Shown here: positions 1-7,351 of the stretch, in pieces | Position numbering within the stretch: the first letter of the stretch is position 1 | How the letters are laid out: every line of letters starts with the position of its first letter | Assembly: GCA_016218915.1 (NCBI GenBank) | Contig: JACRCQ010000040.1 | Coordinates: forward strand, 1-48,969 | Source of the DNA: Deltaproteobacteria bacterium | GTDB lineage: Bacteria > Myxococcota_A > Polyangia > Polyangiales > Polyangiaceae | Direction: 5' to 3' | Length of the DNA stretch: 48,969 bases | Position numbers and translations under genes: made by a program | Notes under the pieces: generated by a model | Seen by the model: the letters and a program-made list of their open reading frames with translations, nothing else | Told to the model about the DNA's origin: nothing | The model's database searches: none

Positions 1-157
1 AAGCGGCGGGGCGCGATGCGGCACGGGTGGTGCCTGCACGGGTGGTGCCAAGGACAATTCGCTTGCAGGGGCAACAGGGCGTGGGTGAGCCAGAGCGAGG
101 ATCGCGCCTCAGGTGAGTGTGTTGGGCGGGGGATGAGACCGTTGTTTTCGGGCTCAG
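1..157. other. Left-edge non-coding stretch
   Basis: I see no convincing gene here. The only open frames are short and lack a start signal. The stretch contains the short direct repeat GCACGGGTGGTGCC near 22-50 and leads into the 13-bp tandem repeats. It could be the far upstream or downstream region of a gene lying outside the window. Confidence 0.4.
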
Positions 158-334
158 CGATCCGTCCAATCGGCGATCCGTCCCGGCGATCCGTCCCGGC
201 GATCCGTCCTGACGATCCGTCCTGACGATCCGTCCTGACGATCCGTCCTGACGATCCGTCCTGACGATCCGTCCCGGCGATCCGTCCTGGCGATCCGCCA
301 ATCGACGATCCGTCCAATCGACGATCCGCTTAGT
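158..334. repeat. 13-bp minisatellite (CGATCCGTCC-NNN)
   Basis: The heptamer CGATCCG occurs 13 times, starting at 158, 174, 187, 200, 213, 226, 239, 252, 265, 278, 291, 306 and 322. The central spacing is exactly 13 bp; the outermost units are 15-16 bp apart. Each unit is CGATCCGTCC followed by a variable triplet (TGA, CGG, TGG or AAT). Five adjacent central copies are identical (CGATCCGTCCTGA). Units this short without unique spacers do not form a CRISPR array. The repeat is non-coding, because 13 bp shifts the frame at every copy. Confidence 0.9.
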
Positions 335-400
335 GGGCGATCGATCCTCACAGGTGCGTGTCAACGGAAAGGAGGGAGGCTCATCCCGGCCTTGTCCCCT

Positions 401-560
401 CCCAATCCCAATCCCAATCCCAATCCCAATCCCAATCCCATTGCCATTCTCAGTCAAATTGCCTTCCCAATCCCACTGCCATCCTCAATCAAATTGCCTT
501 CCCAATCCCATTGCCATTCCCAATCCCAATCCCATTCCCCTTCCCATTCGCATTCTCATT
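401..560. repeat. CCCAAT hexamer tract and degenerate repeats; G-quadruplex on minus strand
   Basis: Six perfect CCCAAT hexamers run from 401 to 436. A 36-bp imperfect direct repeat follows (441-476 and 477-512, sharing the core CAAATTGCCTTCCCAATCCC), then degenerate CCCATT-type units. The minus strand therefore reads (GGGATT)n with 3-nt loops, which fits the canonical G3N1-7 quadruplex pattern. The tract lies about 145 nt downstream of the fadH stop on fadH's own transcribed strand, so the G-rich form would appear in fadH 3' RNA. Confidence 0.85.
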
Positions 561-581
561 CCCATTCCTAGTTCCCAGTTC

Positions 582-2603
582 CTAGTTCACTCCGAGCCCG
601 GCGAGGATTCCTTCTCGTATCGCCCTGCGGGCATCCAGCTCGTCCGCGCGCGAAGCGCCGCCGATGATCTCGACCTTGCTCCCGGCTTGCCGGAGGGGCG
701 CGCCGAGCTCTTCGTGCGGCACCTGGCCTGCGCAGATCACGACCGTATCGACGGCGAGCAAGCGCGGCTGCCCCATCACCGTGATGTGCAGCCCCTGGTC
801 GTCGACCTTGACGTAGCGCACGCCTCCGAGCAGCTCCACGCCCCGCCTGTCGAGCCGTGCCTTGAGCACCCAACCCGTGGTCTTGCCGAGGCGTCCCCCA
901 GGCTTGCCGGGTCTCCTCTGCATCAGCGTGATGGCCCGCGCAGCGGGCAGCGGCCCGGGTCTTCCTGCGAGACCTCCGGCCATGGCTCCGCTCTCATCCA
1001 CGTTCCACATGCGCAGGAAGGTGTTCACGTTCGTCGAGTCGTCCTCCCCTCCGTGCGTCAGGTACTCCGCCACGTCGAACCCGATCCCGCCGCCTCCCAC
1101 GATGGCAACGCGCTTTCCAGCCAGGCGCCGCCCTGTGAGCACGTCGAGGTAGCTCATGACCATCGGATGCTCCGCGCCTGGGAAGTCCACGCTCCGGGGC
1201 TGGACGCCGGAGGCGAGGATCACCGCATCAAAGGACGCAAGCTCCTGCACGCCTGCGGTGTGTCCGAGCCTGACCTGCACACCGAGCGTGCGCAGACGGT
1301 GCTCGAAGAAGTCGAGCGTGCTCTTGAACTCCTGCTTGCCCGGTATGCGCACTGCAAGGTTGAGCTGGCCTCCGATCCGATCCGCGCTCTCGAAGAGCGT
1401 GACCAGGTGTCCGCGCTCCGCTGCCTGCACAGCGGCTGCGAGCCCTCCCGGGCCAGCGCCGACCACCGCTACCTTCCTTGCCACGGCTGCCGGGGTGGAG
1501 ACCAGCTCGGTTTCGTAGCAGGCCATGGGATTGACCAGGCACGTGGCGCGCCGATCCGAGAAGATGTTGTCGAGGCAGGCCTGGTTGCACGCTATGCAGG
1601 TGTTGATCTCTTCGCTTCGGCCTTCCCTGGCCTTGGTGACGAGGCTGGGATCGGCGAGCAGGGGACGCGCCATGGACACGAGGTCAGCATCGCCGCGGGC
1701 CAGGATCTCCTCGGCAAGGTCAGGGGTGTTGATCCGGTTGGTGGCAACGACCGGAATCCCGACCTTCCCCTTGAGCCTGCGCGTGACCCAGGTGAAGGCG
1801 CCTCTGGGCACGCTCATCGCAATCGTGGGAACGCGTGCTTCGTGCCAGCCGATGCCTGAGTTCAGGATGTTGGCGCCAGCCTGCTCGATCGCGGCTGCGA
1901 GCTGCACGACCTCTTGCCAGGTGCTTCCATCCTCCACCAGATCGAGCAGGGATATGCGGAACATCAGCAGGAAGTCAGGCCCGGTGGCTCGTCGGCAGGC
2001 GCGCAGCACCTCGACCGGGAACCGGATGCGGTTGTCGTAGCTTCCTCCCCACCGGTCCGCTCTCTTGTTGGTGCGTCGTACCACGAACTGGTTGAGCAGG
2101 TACCCTTCCGAGCCCATGAGCTCCACGCCGTGGTAGCCGACGTCCCGGGCGAGCGCGGCCGCAGCGGCGAAGTCGTCGATGGTGCGCAGGACGTCGGCTT
2201 CGGTCATCTCCCTGGGCTCAAGCGCATTGATGGGTGCACGCACCGCGGACGCGCTCACGAGCTTGTCGTGCCACGCGTAGCGCCCTGCGTGCAGGAGCTG
2301 CAGCAGGATATGCCCGCCAGCGTCACGCACGGCTGCTGTGACCTGCCGGTGGGGGCGCGCATCCTCCTCGGTGGCGAGCCGAGCCGCGGTTGCATTCAGG
2401 CGACCTTCGTCGTTCGGGGAGTAGCCGCCGGTGACGATCAGCCCCACGCCGGCAGCAGCGCGTTGCGCAAAGAACGCGGCGAGCTTGGGCGCATGGTCAG
2501 GATGGTCTTCCAGGCCGGTGTGCATGGAGCCCATGACGACGCGCGTGCGCAGCGACAGCATCCCGAGATCGAGCGGAGACAGCAGGTGAGGGAACAGGGT
2601 CAT
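582..2603 (-). CDS. fadH: 2,4-dienoyl-CoA reductase (NADPH), FadH-type flavoprotein
   Basis: The 673-residue product matches the length of E. coli FadH (about 672). It would reduce 2,4-dienoyl-CoA in beta-oxidation of unsaturated fatty acids, using FMN, FAD and a 4Fe-4S cluster in the cytoplasm. The N-terminal Old-Yellow-Enzyme TIM barrel contains LLQLLHAGRYAWH and RRTNKRADRWGGSYDNR. The cluster cysteines are visible as CIACNQAC followed by CLVNP. The C-terminal half has an FAD Rossmann motif (VVGAGPGGLAAAVQAAERG) and a second dinucleotide motif (VAIVGGGGIGFD). The ATG at 2603 overlaps the TGA of the upstream hydrolase by 4 nt (ATGA), which settles the start: a longer open frame to 2822 only antisenses or overlaps that hydrolase. 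Co-transcription with the hydrolase is inferred. Confidence 0.93.
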   Translation of the reverse strand: MTLFPHLLSPLDLGMLSLRTRVVMGSMHTGLEDHPDHAPKLAAFFAQRAAAGVGLIVTGGYSPNDEGRLNATAARLATEEDARPHRQVTAAVRDAGGHILLQLLHAGRYAWHDKLVSASAVRAPINALEPREMTEADVLRTIDDFAAAAALARDVGYHGVELMGSEGYLLNQFVVRRTNKRADRWGGSYDNRIRFPVEVLRACRRATGPDFLLMFRISLLDLVEDGSTWQEVVQLAAAIEQAGANILNSGIGWHEARVPTIAMSVPRGAFTWVTRRLKGKVGIPVVATNRINTPDLAEEILARGDADLVSMARPLLADPSLVTKAREGRSEEINTCIACNQACLDNIFSDRRATCLVNPMACYETELVSTPAAVARKVAVVGAGPGGLAAAVQAAERGHLVTLFESADRIGGQLNLAVRIPGKQEFKSTLDFFEHRLRTLGVQVRLGHTAGVQELASFDAVILASGVQPRSVDFPGAEHPMVMSYLDVLTGRRLAGKRVAIVGGGGIGFDVAEYLTHGGEDDSTNVNTFLRMWNVDESGAMAGGLAGRPGPLPAARAITLMQRRPGKPGGRLGKTTGWVLKARLDRRGVELLGGVRYVKVDDQGLHITVMGQPRLLAVDTVVICAGQVPHEELGAPLRQAGSKVEIIGGASRADELDARRAIREGILAGLGVN

Positions 2604-3445
2604 GGCAGCTTCGATGCTCCGGGTTGGGGGGTGCGCATCGCCACATACGCTGCAAAGCCCTGGAGCATGCGAGCGTAGTGCGGGTGTCGCATGACTCGAA
2701 GGTGCCGGGCTCCAGGCACGGCCCAGAAGAACTTCGGCTCGTTCGCAGCGTCGATCAGGTCTTCTCCGTGCCACAGCGGCACCACGCCGTCCTCCACGCC
2801 GTGCATGATGAACACAGGGCAACGCACGTTGCGGATCCGGTCGATGTTCGGGTAGCGCTCGATCGGAAGGATGGTTGCATCGGTCACCACGCGCACCGCG
2901 GTCACGAACGTGGCTTCGAGCACCAGGCCGCCGACCGGGCGTCGCGAGGCGAGCTCCGTGCTGGGGCCTCCGCCGAGGGAGCGTCCGTAGACGATGATAC
3001 GGGAGGGCGGCACAGCGAGCGGGCCGGTGAGGTGGTCGTAGACGGCATCGATGTCGAGGCGGGTGGCGCCTTCGGAGGGCGAGCCTCCGGAGGTGCCGTA
3101 TCCGTGGTAGTCATAGGCGAGCACGGCAAATCCGAGCTTGTGCAGCTGATCGATCGAGTCGCGGGCCATGCCCAGGTCCTCGCCGTTGCCATGGCTGAAG
3201 AGCAGAGTGATCTGCGCGTTCGGATTGGGAAGGTACAACGCGGAAATCCGGACACCATCGCTCGTAGTGAGCCGGGTAAGCTCAGGCGAGTCGGCGTAGG
3301 TGGCCCGCGGCGGCTGGAACAGGAAGCCGTCGGCGACGGAAGGCAGGCAGCCGCACGAGGCAGCCACGACCCCTACGACGCAAAGCAGGCCGTGCATGGC
3401 GAGCGCAGAGGGATTGGAGCCGAAGGGCGTGTGCGACAGAGTCAT
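2600..3445 (-). CDS. ABHD17-like alpha/beta hydrolase, probably membrane-anchored
   Basis: This 281-residue protein follows the ABHD17/ABHD13 serine-hydrolase pattern: SHGNGEDLG near residues 84-92, YDYHGYGTSGGSPSEG, nucleophile elbow GRSLGGGPS with Ser156, Asp219 in MHGVEDGVVP and His248 in PGARHL. An N-terminal hydrophobic segment ends in VAASC (Cys31), a plausible lipobox although its -3 residue is weak, so an exported lipoprotein is likely. An alternative ATG exists at residue 17. There is no clear Shine-Dalgarno sequence. The gene is the first of a pair with fadH, joined by an ATGA overlap, which hints at lipid or acyl-ester substrates. Eukaryotic relatives depalmitoylate proteins; the bacterial substrate is unknown. 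Confidence 0.85.
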   Translation of the reverse strand: MTLSHTPFGSNPSALAMHGLLCVVGVVAASCGCLPSVADGFLFQPPRATYADSPELTRLTTSDGVRISALYLPNPNAQITLLFSHGNGEDLGMARDSIDQLHKLGFAVLAYDYHGYGTSGGSPSEGATRLDIDAVYDHLTGPLAVPPSRIIVYGRSLGGGPSTELASRRPVGGLVLEATFVTAVRVVTDATILPIERYPNIDRIRNVRCPVFIMHGVEDGVVPLWHGEDLIDAANEPKFFWAVPGARHLRVMRHPHYARMLQGFAAYVAMRTPQPGASKLP

Positions 3446-3555
3446 GGCGTGCTTGCGCCCATGGTCAGTAGCATGTGCGTCGTCAAGCGTGAACCTGGGA
3501 GGCTGGGACAGTGAGCGCGAGCGGTCTGCGGTGCCTGGATCCGGACCGAACTTGA

Positions 3556-3583
3556 TTGATCCCCCTTGGACGCGTGCTAGCCT
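3556..3583 (+). promoter_or_regulatory. Candidate promoter TTGATC-N16-TAGCCT with extended -10
   Basis: TTGATC at 3556-3561 is followed, after 16 nt, by TAGCCT at 3578-3583, preceded by TGC (TGnTAnnnT). The -10 ends 8 nt before the ATG at 3592, so the transcript would be almost leaderless. This was identified by eye only. Confidence 0.5.
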
Positions 3584-3591
3584 GCGCGCCC

Positions 3592-3834
3592 ATGAATGAT
3601 TCCCTTCCCCAGGTCGATCTGAAGTCCAACACGGTCACCCACGCTGGCTTTACGTTTGCAATGCGCCAGCTGTCGGAGGACTCCTTTACGGTTCTGCACG
3701 AAGGCGTTCCGGTGGGACGCGTGGTGTACACGTTCGGCGCCGCCAATGGCGTGGCGGAAGGCCCGACCGTGACCGAAGACGCGCTGACCGCAGTTGCGGA
3801 AGCGTGGTTTGCAGCGCTCGACGCTGACGGCTGA
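3592..3834 (+). CDS. Small hypothetical protein (80 aa)
   Basis: I do not recognise a family. The acidic 80-residue product starts MNDSLPQVDLKSNTV, contains FAMRQLSEDSFTVLHEG and VGRVVYTFGAANG, and ends with a helix-like AEAWFAALDADG. It has no signal peptide or TM segment, so it is probably cytoplasmic. The ATG at 3592 is preferred over an upstream in-frame start at 3556 because a promoter-like -10 sits at 3578-3583, inside that longer version. The DTW-domain gene begins 15 nt after its stop, so the two are probably one transcript. Codon bias and context support a real gene. Confidence 0.65.
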   Translation: MNDSLPQVDLKSNTVTHAGFTFAMRQLSEDSFTVLHEGVPVGRVVYTFGAANGVAEGPTVTEDALTAVAEAWFAALDADG

Positions 3835-3849
3835 GCCTTTGCCGGGCCC

Positions 3850-5058
3850 ATGCCGACGCTGACGCCGTACCTTCGCAGCGCAGCTCCTGGGACATTCTCC
3901 GGACGACCCACGTGCCCGGTATGCAGCCGGCCCACGCGCGTGTGCTACTGCAGCCGGGTGCAGCGGCTCGACACGCGCACGCACGTGCTGATCCTGCAGC
4001 ACCCTCGCGAGCGCAAGGTGGGGATCAACACCGCCCGGATCGCGAGCCTCTGCCTGCCCAACTCCGAGTTCTGCCGAGGCGTCGACTTCTCTGCAGACCC
4101 GATCGTGCAAAGGGCCTTGCACGATCCGGCGCGTCCGGCTGCCCTGCTCTTTCCGGGCGACGATGCGATCGACGTGCGAGCCCACCCACCGCAGGGCGAC
4201 GTGACCCTGGTGGTGCTCGACGGCACGTGGTGGCAGGCGGCGAAGCTGCTCAAGAGCAACCGGTCGCTGCAGGAGCTGCCGCGCTACGGTCTTACGCCGG
4301 GGCACCCCTCGCGCTACAGGATTCGCAAGCAGCCGGCGGAGAATTGCGTTGCTACGATCGAGGCGCTCGCTGAGGTGCTCGGCGTGATCGAAGGCGATCC
4401 GGAGCGCATGGACAAGCTGTTGATTCCCTTTGATGCGATGGTGCAGATGCAGCTCGAGCTGACGCGCACGACTCCGACGCCCCGGCATTGCAAGCCGGCG
4501 CAGCGAAAGCCGAAGCCGCCCGTGGTTCCCACGCTGCTGCGCGATCGCCCCGAATCCGTGGTGCTTGCAGGAGGCGAGGTCAACGAGTGGCCTCGCGACA
4601 AGCAGGGCCCGCGCCCGCAGGTGGTGCACTGGGTTGCCGTGCGTCCTCACACCGGCGATCGATTCGAAGCCGTGCTGCGTCCCCTCCCTGCGATGGCTCC
4701 GTCGTGCGATCACATCGGGCTGTCGCGCGAGGAGATCGAGTCAGGGGAGAGCCAGGAGAGCTTCGCTGCGCGATGGCGCGCGTTCCTTCGTGCAGACGAC
4801 GTCCTGTGCATGTGGGGCAGGTATGCGGGGGACGTGCTGGCCAAGCAGGGGGTGGAGCTGCCCTCGCGGCTGGATCTGCGTCTGGTGACGATCCGTCATC
4901 TGGGTGCGCGAGCCGGGGCGATCGCGGCCTGTGCAAAGGTCCTGGGCGTCGAGGTCGGGCAGCCGTGGGCGCGGGGCAGGGCAGGGATTCGAGCTGCGGC
5001 CCTCGAGGCGATCGCCGGTGGCCTGGCGAAGATCGTGGACGAAGCGGAAGGGAAGTGA
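3850..5058 (+). CDS. DTW-domain tRNA-uridine aminocarboxypropyltransferase with C-terminal extra domain
   Basis: Residues 1-210 form a DTW (TapT/YfiP-like) domain, which transfers the aminocarboxypropyl group of SAM to tRNA uridine (acp3U). It has zinc-type cysteines CPVC...CYC (residues 22-36), LQHPRERKVGIN, the family signature as DGTWWQA, and YRIRKQP. TapT proteins are usually about 200-250 residues, but this one has 402. The extra 170 residues (about 230-395) read like a DnaQ/exonuclease fold: VVHWVAVRP, HIGLSREEI resembling the HxTGIT segment, DDVLCMWGRYAGDVLAKQGV resembling LVAHNAAFD, and a C-terminal RAGIRAAALEA where HRAxxDA is expected. The catalytic DxE and HxAxxD acids are mostly missing, so this looks like a degenerate nuclease or RNA-binding domain. 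That assignment is inference. A perfect palindrome sits on its stop codon. Confidence 0.85.
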   Translation: MPTLTPYLRSAAPGTFSGRPTCPVCSRPTRVCYCSRVQRLDTRTHVLILQHPRERKVGINTARIASLCLPNSEFCRGVDFSADPIVQRALHDPARPAALLFPGDDAIDVRAHPPQGDVTLVVLDGTWWQAAKLLKSNRSLQELPRYGLTPGHPSRYRIRKQPAENCVATIEALAEVLGVIEGDPERMDKLLIPFDAMVQMQLELTRTTPTPRHCKPAQRKPKPPVVPTLLRDRPESVVLAGGEVNEWPRDKQGPRPQVVHWVAVRPHTGDRFEAVLRPLPAMAPSCDHIGLSREEIESGESQESFAARWRAFLRADDVLCMWGRYAGDVLAKQGVELPSRLDLRLVTIRHLGARAGAIAACAKVLGVEVGQPWARGRAGIRAAALEAIAGGLAKIVDEAEGK

Positions 5059-5073
5059 ATTGCCGGGCAATTC
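5057..5073. promoter_or_regulatory. Perfect 17-bp palindrome GAATTGCC-G-GGCAATTC
   Basis: The 8-bp arms GAATTGCC (5057-5064) and GGCAATTC (5066-5073) are exact inverse complements around one base. The site overlaps the stop codon of the DTW gene and ends 24 nt before the ATG of the matrixin gene. The AT-containing arms, minimal centre and lack of a T tract fit an operator better than a terminator. Confidence 0.55.
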
Positions 5074-5097
5074 GGTTCGTGCAACACTGATGTCTCC

Positions 5098-6081
5098 ATG
5101 GAAGCATCAGCGGTACGGCGCGCGGCGTTGCAGTGCATCCTCTTCCCGCTGCTCACGTCTGCTGCCTTGCCGTCGGCCCATGCGTACTGCTTCACCTCTT
5201 CGTGCGGTCAGGAGCAGCCCATCTGCGAGCCAGCGGAGAACGAGCCCTGCGGCGTGGCGCTGCGATGGAAGCGCGAGTGCGTGGGCTATGCGATCCAGCA
5301 GAATGGAACCGCGTCGCTGTCGCTGACCGACATCCAGGTATCGGTGCGCTCCGCGTTCGACGCCTGGTCGCTTGCGGGGTGCGAGACGGGCGACTACCCG
5401 GGCATCGACGTGATCGACATGGGGCTGGTGTCCTGCAACAAGGCCGAGTTCAACGAGAGCGCCGGCAACGTGAACGTGGTGACCTTTCTCGACGATTCGT
5501 GGCCGTACCCGGACAACGGCGAAGCGCTGGCCTTGACCACGGTGACGTATGCGAACAAGTCCGGGGAGATCCTCGATGCGGACATCGAGGTCAACACCGC
5601 GATGTTCAAGCTCACGGTGGCGGAGACCACGAAGGACTACGATCTTACGGGAGTGCTGACCCACGAGGCCGGGCACTTCTACGGAATGGCACACTCGCTG
5701 GATCAGGAGTCGACGATGCACGGCGACGCGCTGCCGGGCAGCACGGATCTTCGGTCACTGACCCTGGACGACACGAGCGGCATCTGCACGCTGTACCCTT
5801 CCAAGACGATCAACTACGAAGCGTGCAACCCCCTCCCGATCCACGGCTTCGCATCGGAGTGCGCAGCGGAGCAGTGGAAGGAATCGTGCTCCGTCGCGCC
5901 GTCCGCTGCCGGGCATGCGCCTCCGACCTGGTGGCGCTCCTGGGCCGTGGCCGCAGGACTGGGCGCTGCGATCTGGGCGCGCCGTGCTCAGAGAAGGAAG
6001 CGCATTCCGAAGCCGGTCATCAATCCTGACAGGCTCAGGCCGACATCCAGATCGAATGCGATGTCCTTGGATGGCAGATAG
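5098..6081 (+). CDS. Secreted matrixin-like zinc metalloprotease with C-terminal membrane/sorting tail
   Basis: The 327-residue protein has an N-terminal signal peptide (cleavage expected after PSAHA, about residue 29). Its matrixin-type active site is HEAGHFYGMAH, with zinc ligands His189, His193 and His199. A downstream STMHGD supplies the Met-turn. The Cys-rich N-terminal part (CFTSSCGQEQPIC) probably forms disulfides. The C-terminus has a hydrophobic helix (WAVAAGLGAAIW) followed by RRAQRRKR, preceded by a Cys, resembling the MYXO-CTERM sorting signals processed by myxosortase. The last 94 nt overlap the 3' end of the convergent gene at 5988. The residues beyond the Arg cluster (about 25) are thus read through that gene's antisense and may be dispensable. 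Substrate unknown. Confidence 0.87.
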   Translation: MEASAVRRAALQCILFPLLTSAALPSAHAYCFTSSCGQEQPICEPAENEPCGVALRWKRECVGYAIQQNGTASLSLTDIQVSVRSAFDAWSLAGCETGDYPGIDVIDMGLVSCNKAEFNESAGNVNVVTFLDDSWPYPDNGEALALTTVTYANKSGEILDADIEVNTAMFKLTVAETTKDYDLTGVLTHEAGHFYGMAHSLDQESTMHGDALPGSTDLRSLTLDDTSGICTLYPSKTINYEACNPLPIHGFASECAAEQWKESCSVAPSAAGHAPPTWWRSWAVAAGLGAAIWARRAQRRKRIPKPVINPDRLRPTSRSNAMSLDGR

Positions 6082-7304
6082 CTCAACCCGATCTTGGGGA
6101 GCGTAGCCCAGGGGAAGAGCGACGGGCGCTTGCCGCCGTGGAACCAATCCTCTTCCTTGTAGCGGTAATGGTTCGCGTCCTTGTCCAGGGAGTTGCAGTA
6201 CGCCCAGGTCCCCTGCGGGTCATTGGGGCCGTTGCACGGGACGTACGTGTAGGGGTCACCGGGCACGCCCTCTGCCGGAAATGCCTGCGTCCTGCGCAGC
6301 GCACCGGCAACCATGTAGCCGACACCGACGCCGAACCCGTAGCGGAACCTCCACGAGTCCTTGTCGTCGAGGGGCGTGTTCCACAGGAAGTCGACCTCGA
6401 GCTGCAGGGCATTGAGGCTGCTGTCGACGAGCTCCCAGTCCGTGTCCGGCGCGCCCTTCTGTTTGATGGGAGTGGGGCTCATGTGGTAGGCGATCGCGTC
6501 GAGGGCGACCACCAGGTCGAAGCCCGAGGTGGAATAGGTAAGATCCAGGCCGCCGCCAGGCGCGAAGATCGTGCGTCCGCCCTCGGCAAATGCGTTCATC
6601 ACGAAGCGTGGGATGACGTACCCGCGTCCGTGCGCGCCAAACCAGTACACCCACTTGTCGTCCGGGGGCCTGCGTCTCCGATCCCGCCGGGCGTCTCCAT
6701 CCTTGGGCTCGGAGGCGCCTCCCTTTGCGCGCACGAGGCGCAGATCGAGCACGAATCGCTCGCGCTCTGCGAGGGTGACGTCTTTTTCGTACTTCTTGTA
6801 CCCCTTGGCCTTGGCAGTCACCTTCGAGGTGATGTTCGGGTTGAGGTACATCGGCTTGGAAGGATCGGCCACGACCGTGTTGTCGACCTTGATCTCGAGG
6901 CCTTCGTAGGTCTCGGGAATCTCGAAGCGCACGGTGGGAGCCCGGTCATCGGCATCCCTGGCCCTGCGGGCGGCAGCCTGGATCGCCTGGATGTCCGGGC
7001 CAGTGGACTTGCGCGTGGGCTTCTCCGCAGCCAGGGCATGGTACATCTCGCGGGCCGCGAGCAGGTCTCCCTGCTTGGCCTGGCAATCGGCGAGCGCGAG
7101 CATGACCGCGGGACGGTGCATGGAGAGCTCTGCCTGCTCGAGCAGAGGAATGGCCTGCTCGCACTTGCCCTGACGCGCCAGGGCGATTCCGCGAGCTCCG
7201 GCGTCCTGCGCGTGCGCCGCCCCGGCCACCAGCACCAGCGCGCACGCCAGCGCGGTCGCACTCGAGCGCGACCGCAGGCTGCGCGGCACAGGGCTTCGTC
7301 TCAC
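5988..7304 (-). CDS. TPR/PEGA outer-membrane beta-barrel protein
   Basis: This 438-residue exported protein has a signal peptide ending GAAHA-QD. A TPR-like helical segment follows (residues 35-110: GIALARQGKCEQAIPLLEQAE). Next is a PEGA-like beta domain (residues 122-195: YEGLEIKVDNTVVAD, KVTAKAKGYKKYEKDVTL) and a basic linker (RRDRRRRPPDD). The last 220 residues have alternating Gly/aromatic strands ending GMRFLL, with the C-terminal hydrophobic residue typical of outer-membrane barrels. The start is GTG at 7304, 15 nt downstream of an extended -10 element. Its last 94 nt overlap the convergent matrixin gene. The TPR-PEGA-barrel arrangement is common in Myxococcota; the role is unknown. Confidence 0.75.
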   Translation of the reverse strand: MRRSPVPRSLRSRSSATALACALVLVAGAAHAQDAGARGIALARQGKCEQAIPLLEQAELSMHRPAVMLALADCQAKQGDLLAAREMYHALAAEKPTRKSTGPDIQAIQAAARRARDADDRAPTVRFEIPETYEGLEIKVDNTVVADPSKPMYLNPNITSKVTAKAKGYKKYEKDVTLAERERFVLDLRLVRAKGGASEPKDGDARRDRRRRPPDDKWVYWFGAHGRGYVIPRFVMNAFAEGGRTIFAPGGGLDLTYSTSGFDLVVALDAIAYHMSPTPIKQKGAPDTDWELVDSSLNALQLEVDFLWNTPLDDKDSWRFRYGFGVGVGYMVAGALRRTQAFPAEGVPGDPYTYVPCNGPNDPQGTWAYCNSLDKDANHYRYKEEDWFHGGKRPSLFPWATLPKIGLSYLPSKDIAFDLDVGLSLSGLMTGFGMRFLL

Positions 7305-7319
7305 GGTTTCCAGACGGAA

Positions 7320-7328
7320 ACCCTAGCA
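7320..7328 (-). promoter_or_regulatory. Extended -10 element TGCTAGGGT
   Basis: On the minus strand TGCTAGGGT fits TGnTAnnnT and lies 15 nt upstream of the GTG at 7304. No good -35 hexamer is seen. It would give the TPR/PEGA barrel gene its own promoter, separate from the operon ending at 7352. Confidence 0.4.
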
Positions 7329-7351
7329 CATCCCGCTGCTGGAGCGCGTCG

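Noticed and set aside
158..334. Possible CRISPR array
   Set aside because: The repeat period is only 13 bp, no unique spacers lie between units, and no cas gene is in the window.
333..1859. 508-residue open frame on the plus strand
   Set aside because: It runs antisense through fadH, has low-complexity Pro/Ile residues from the CCCAAT tract at its start and no family similarity.
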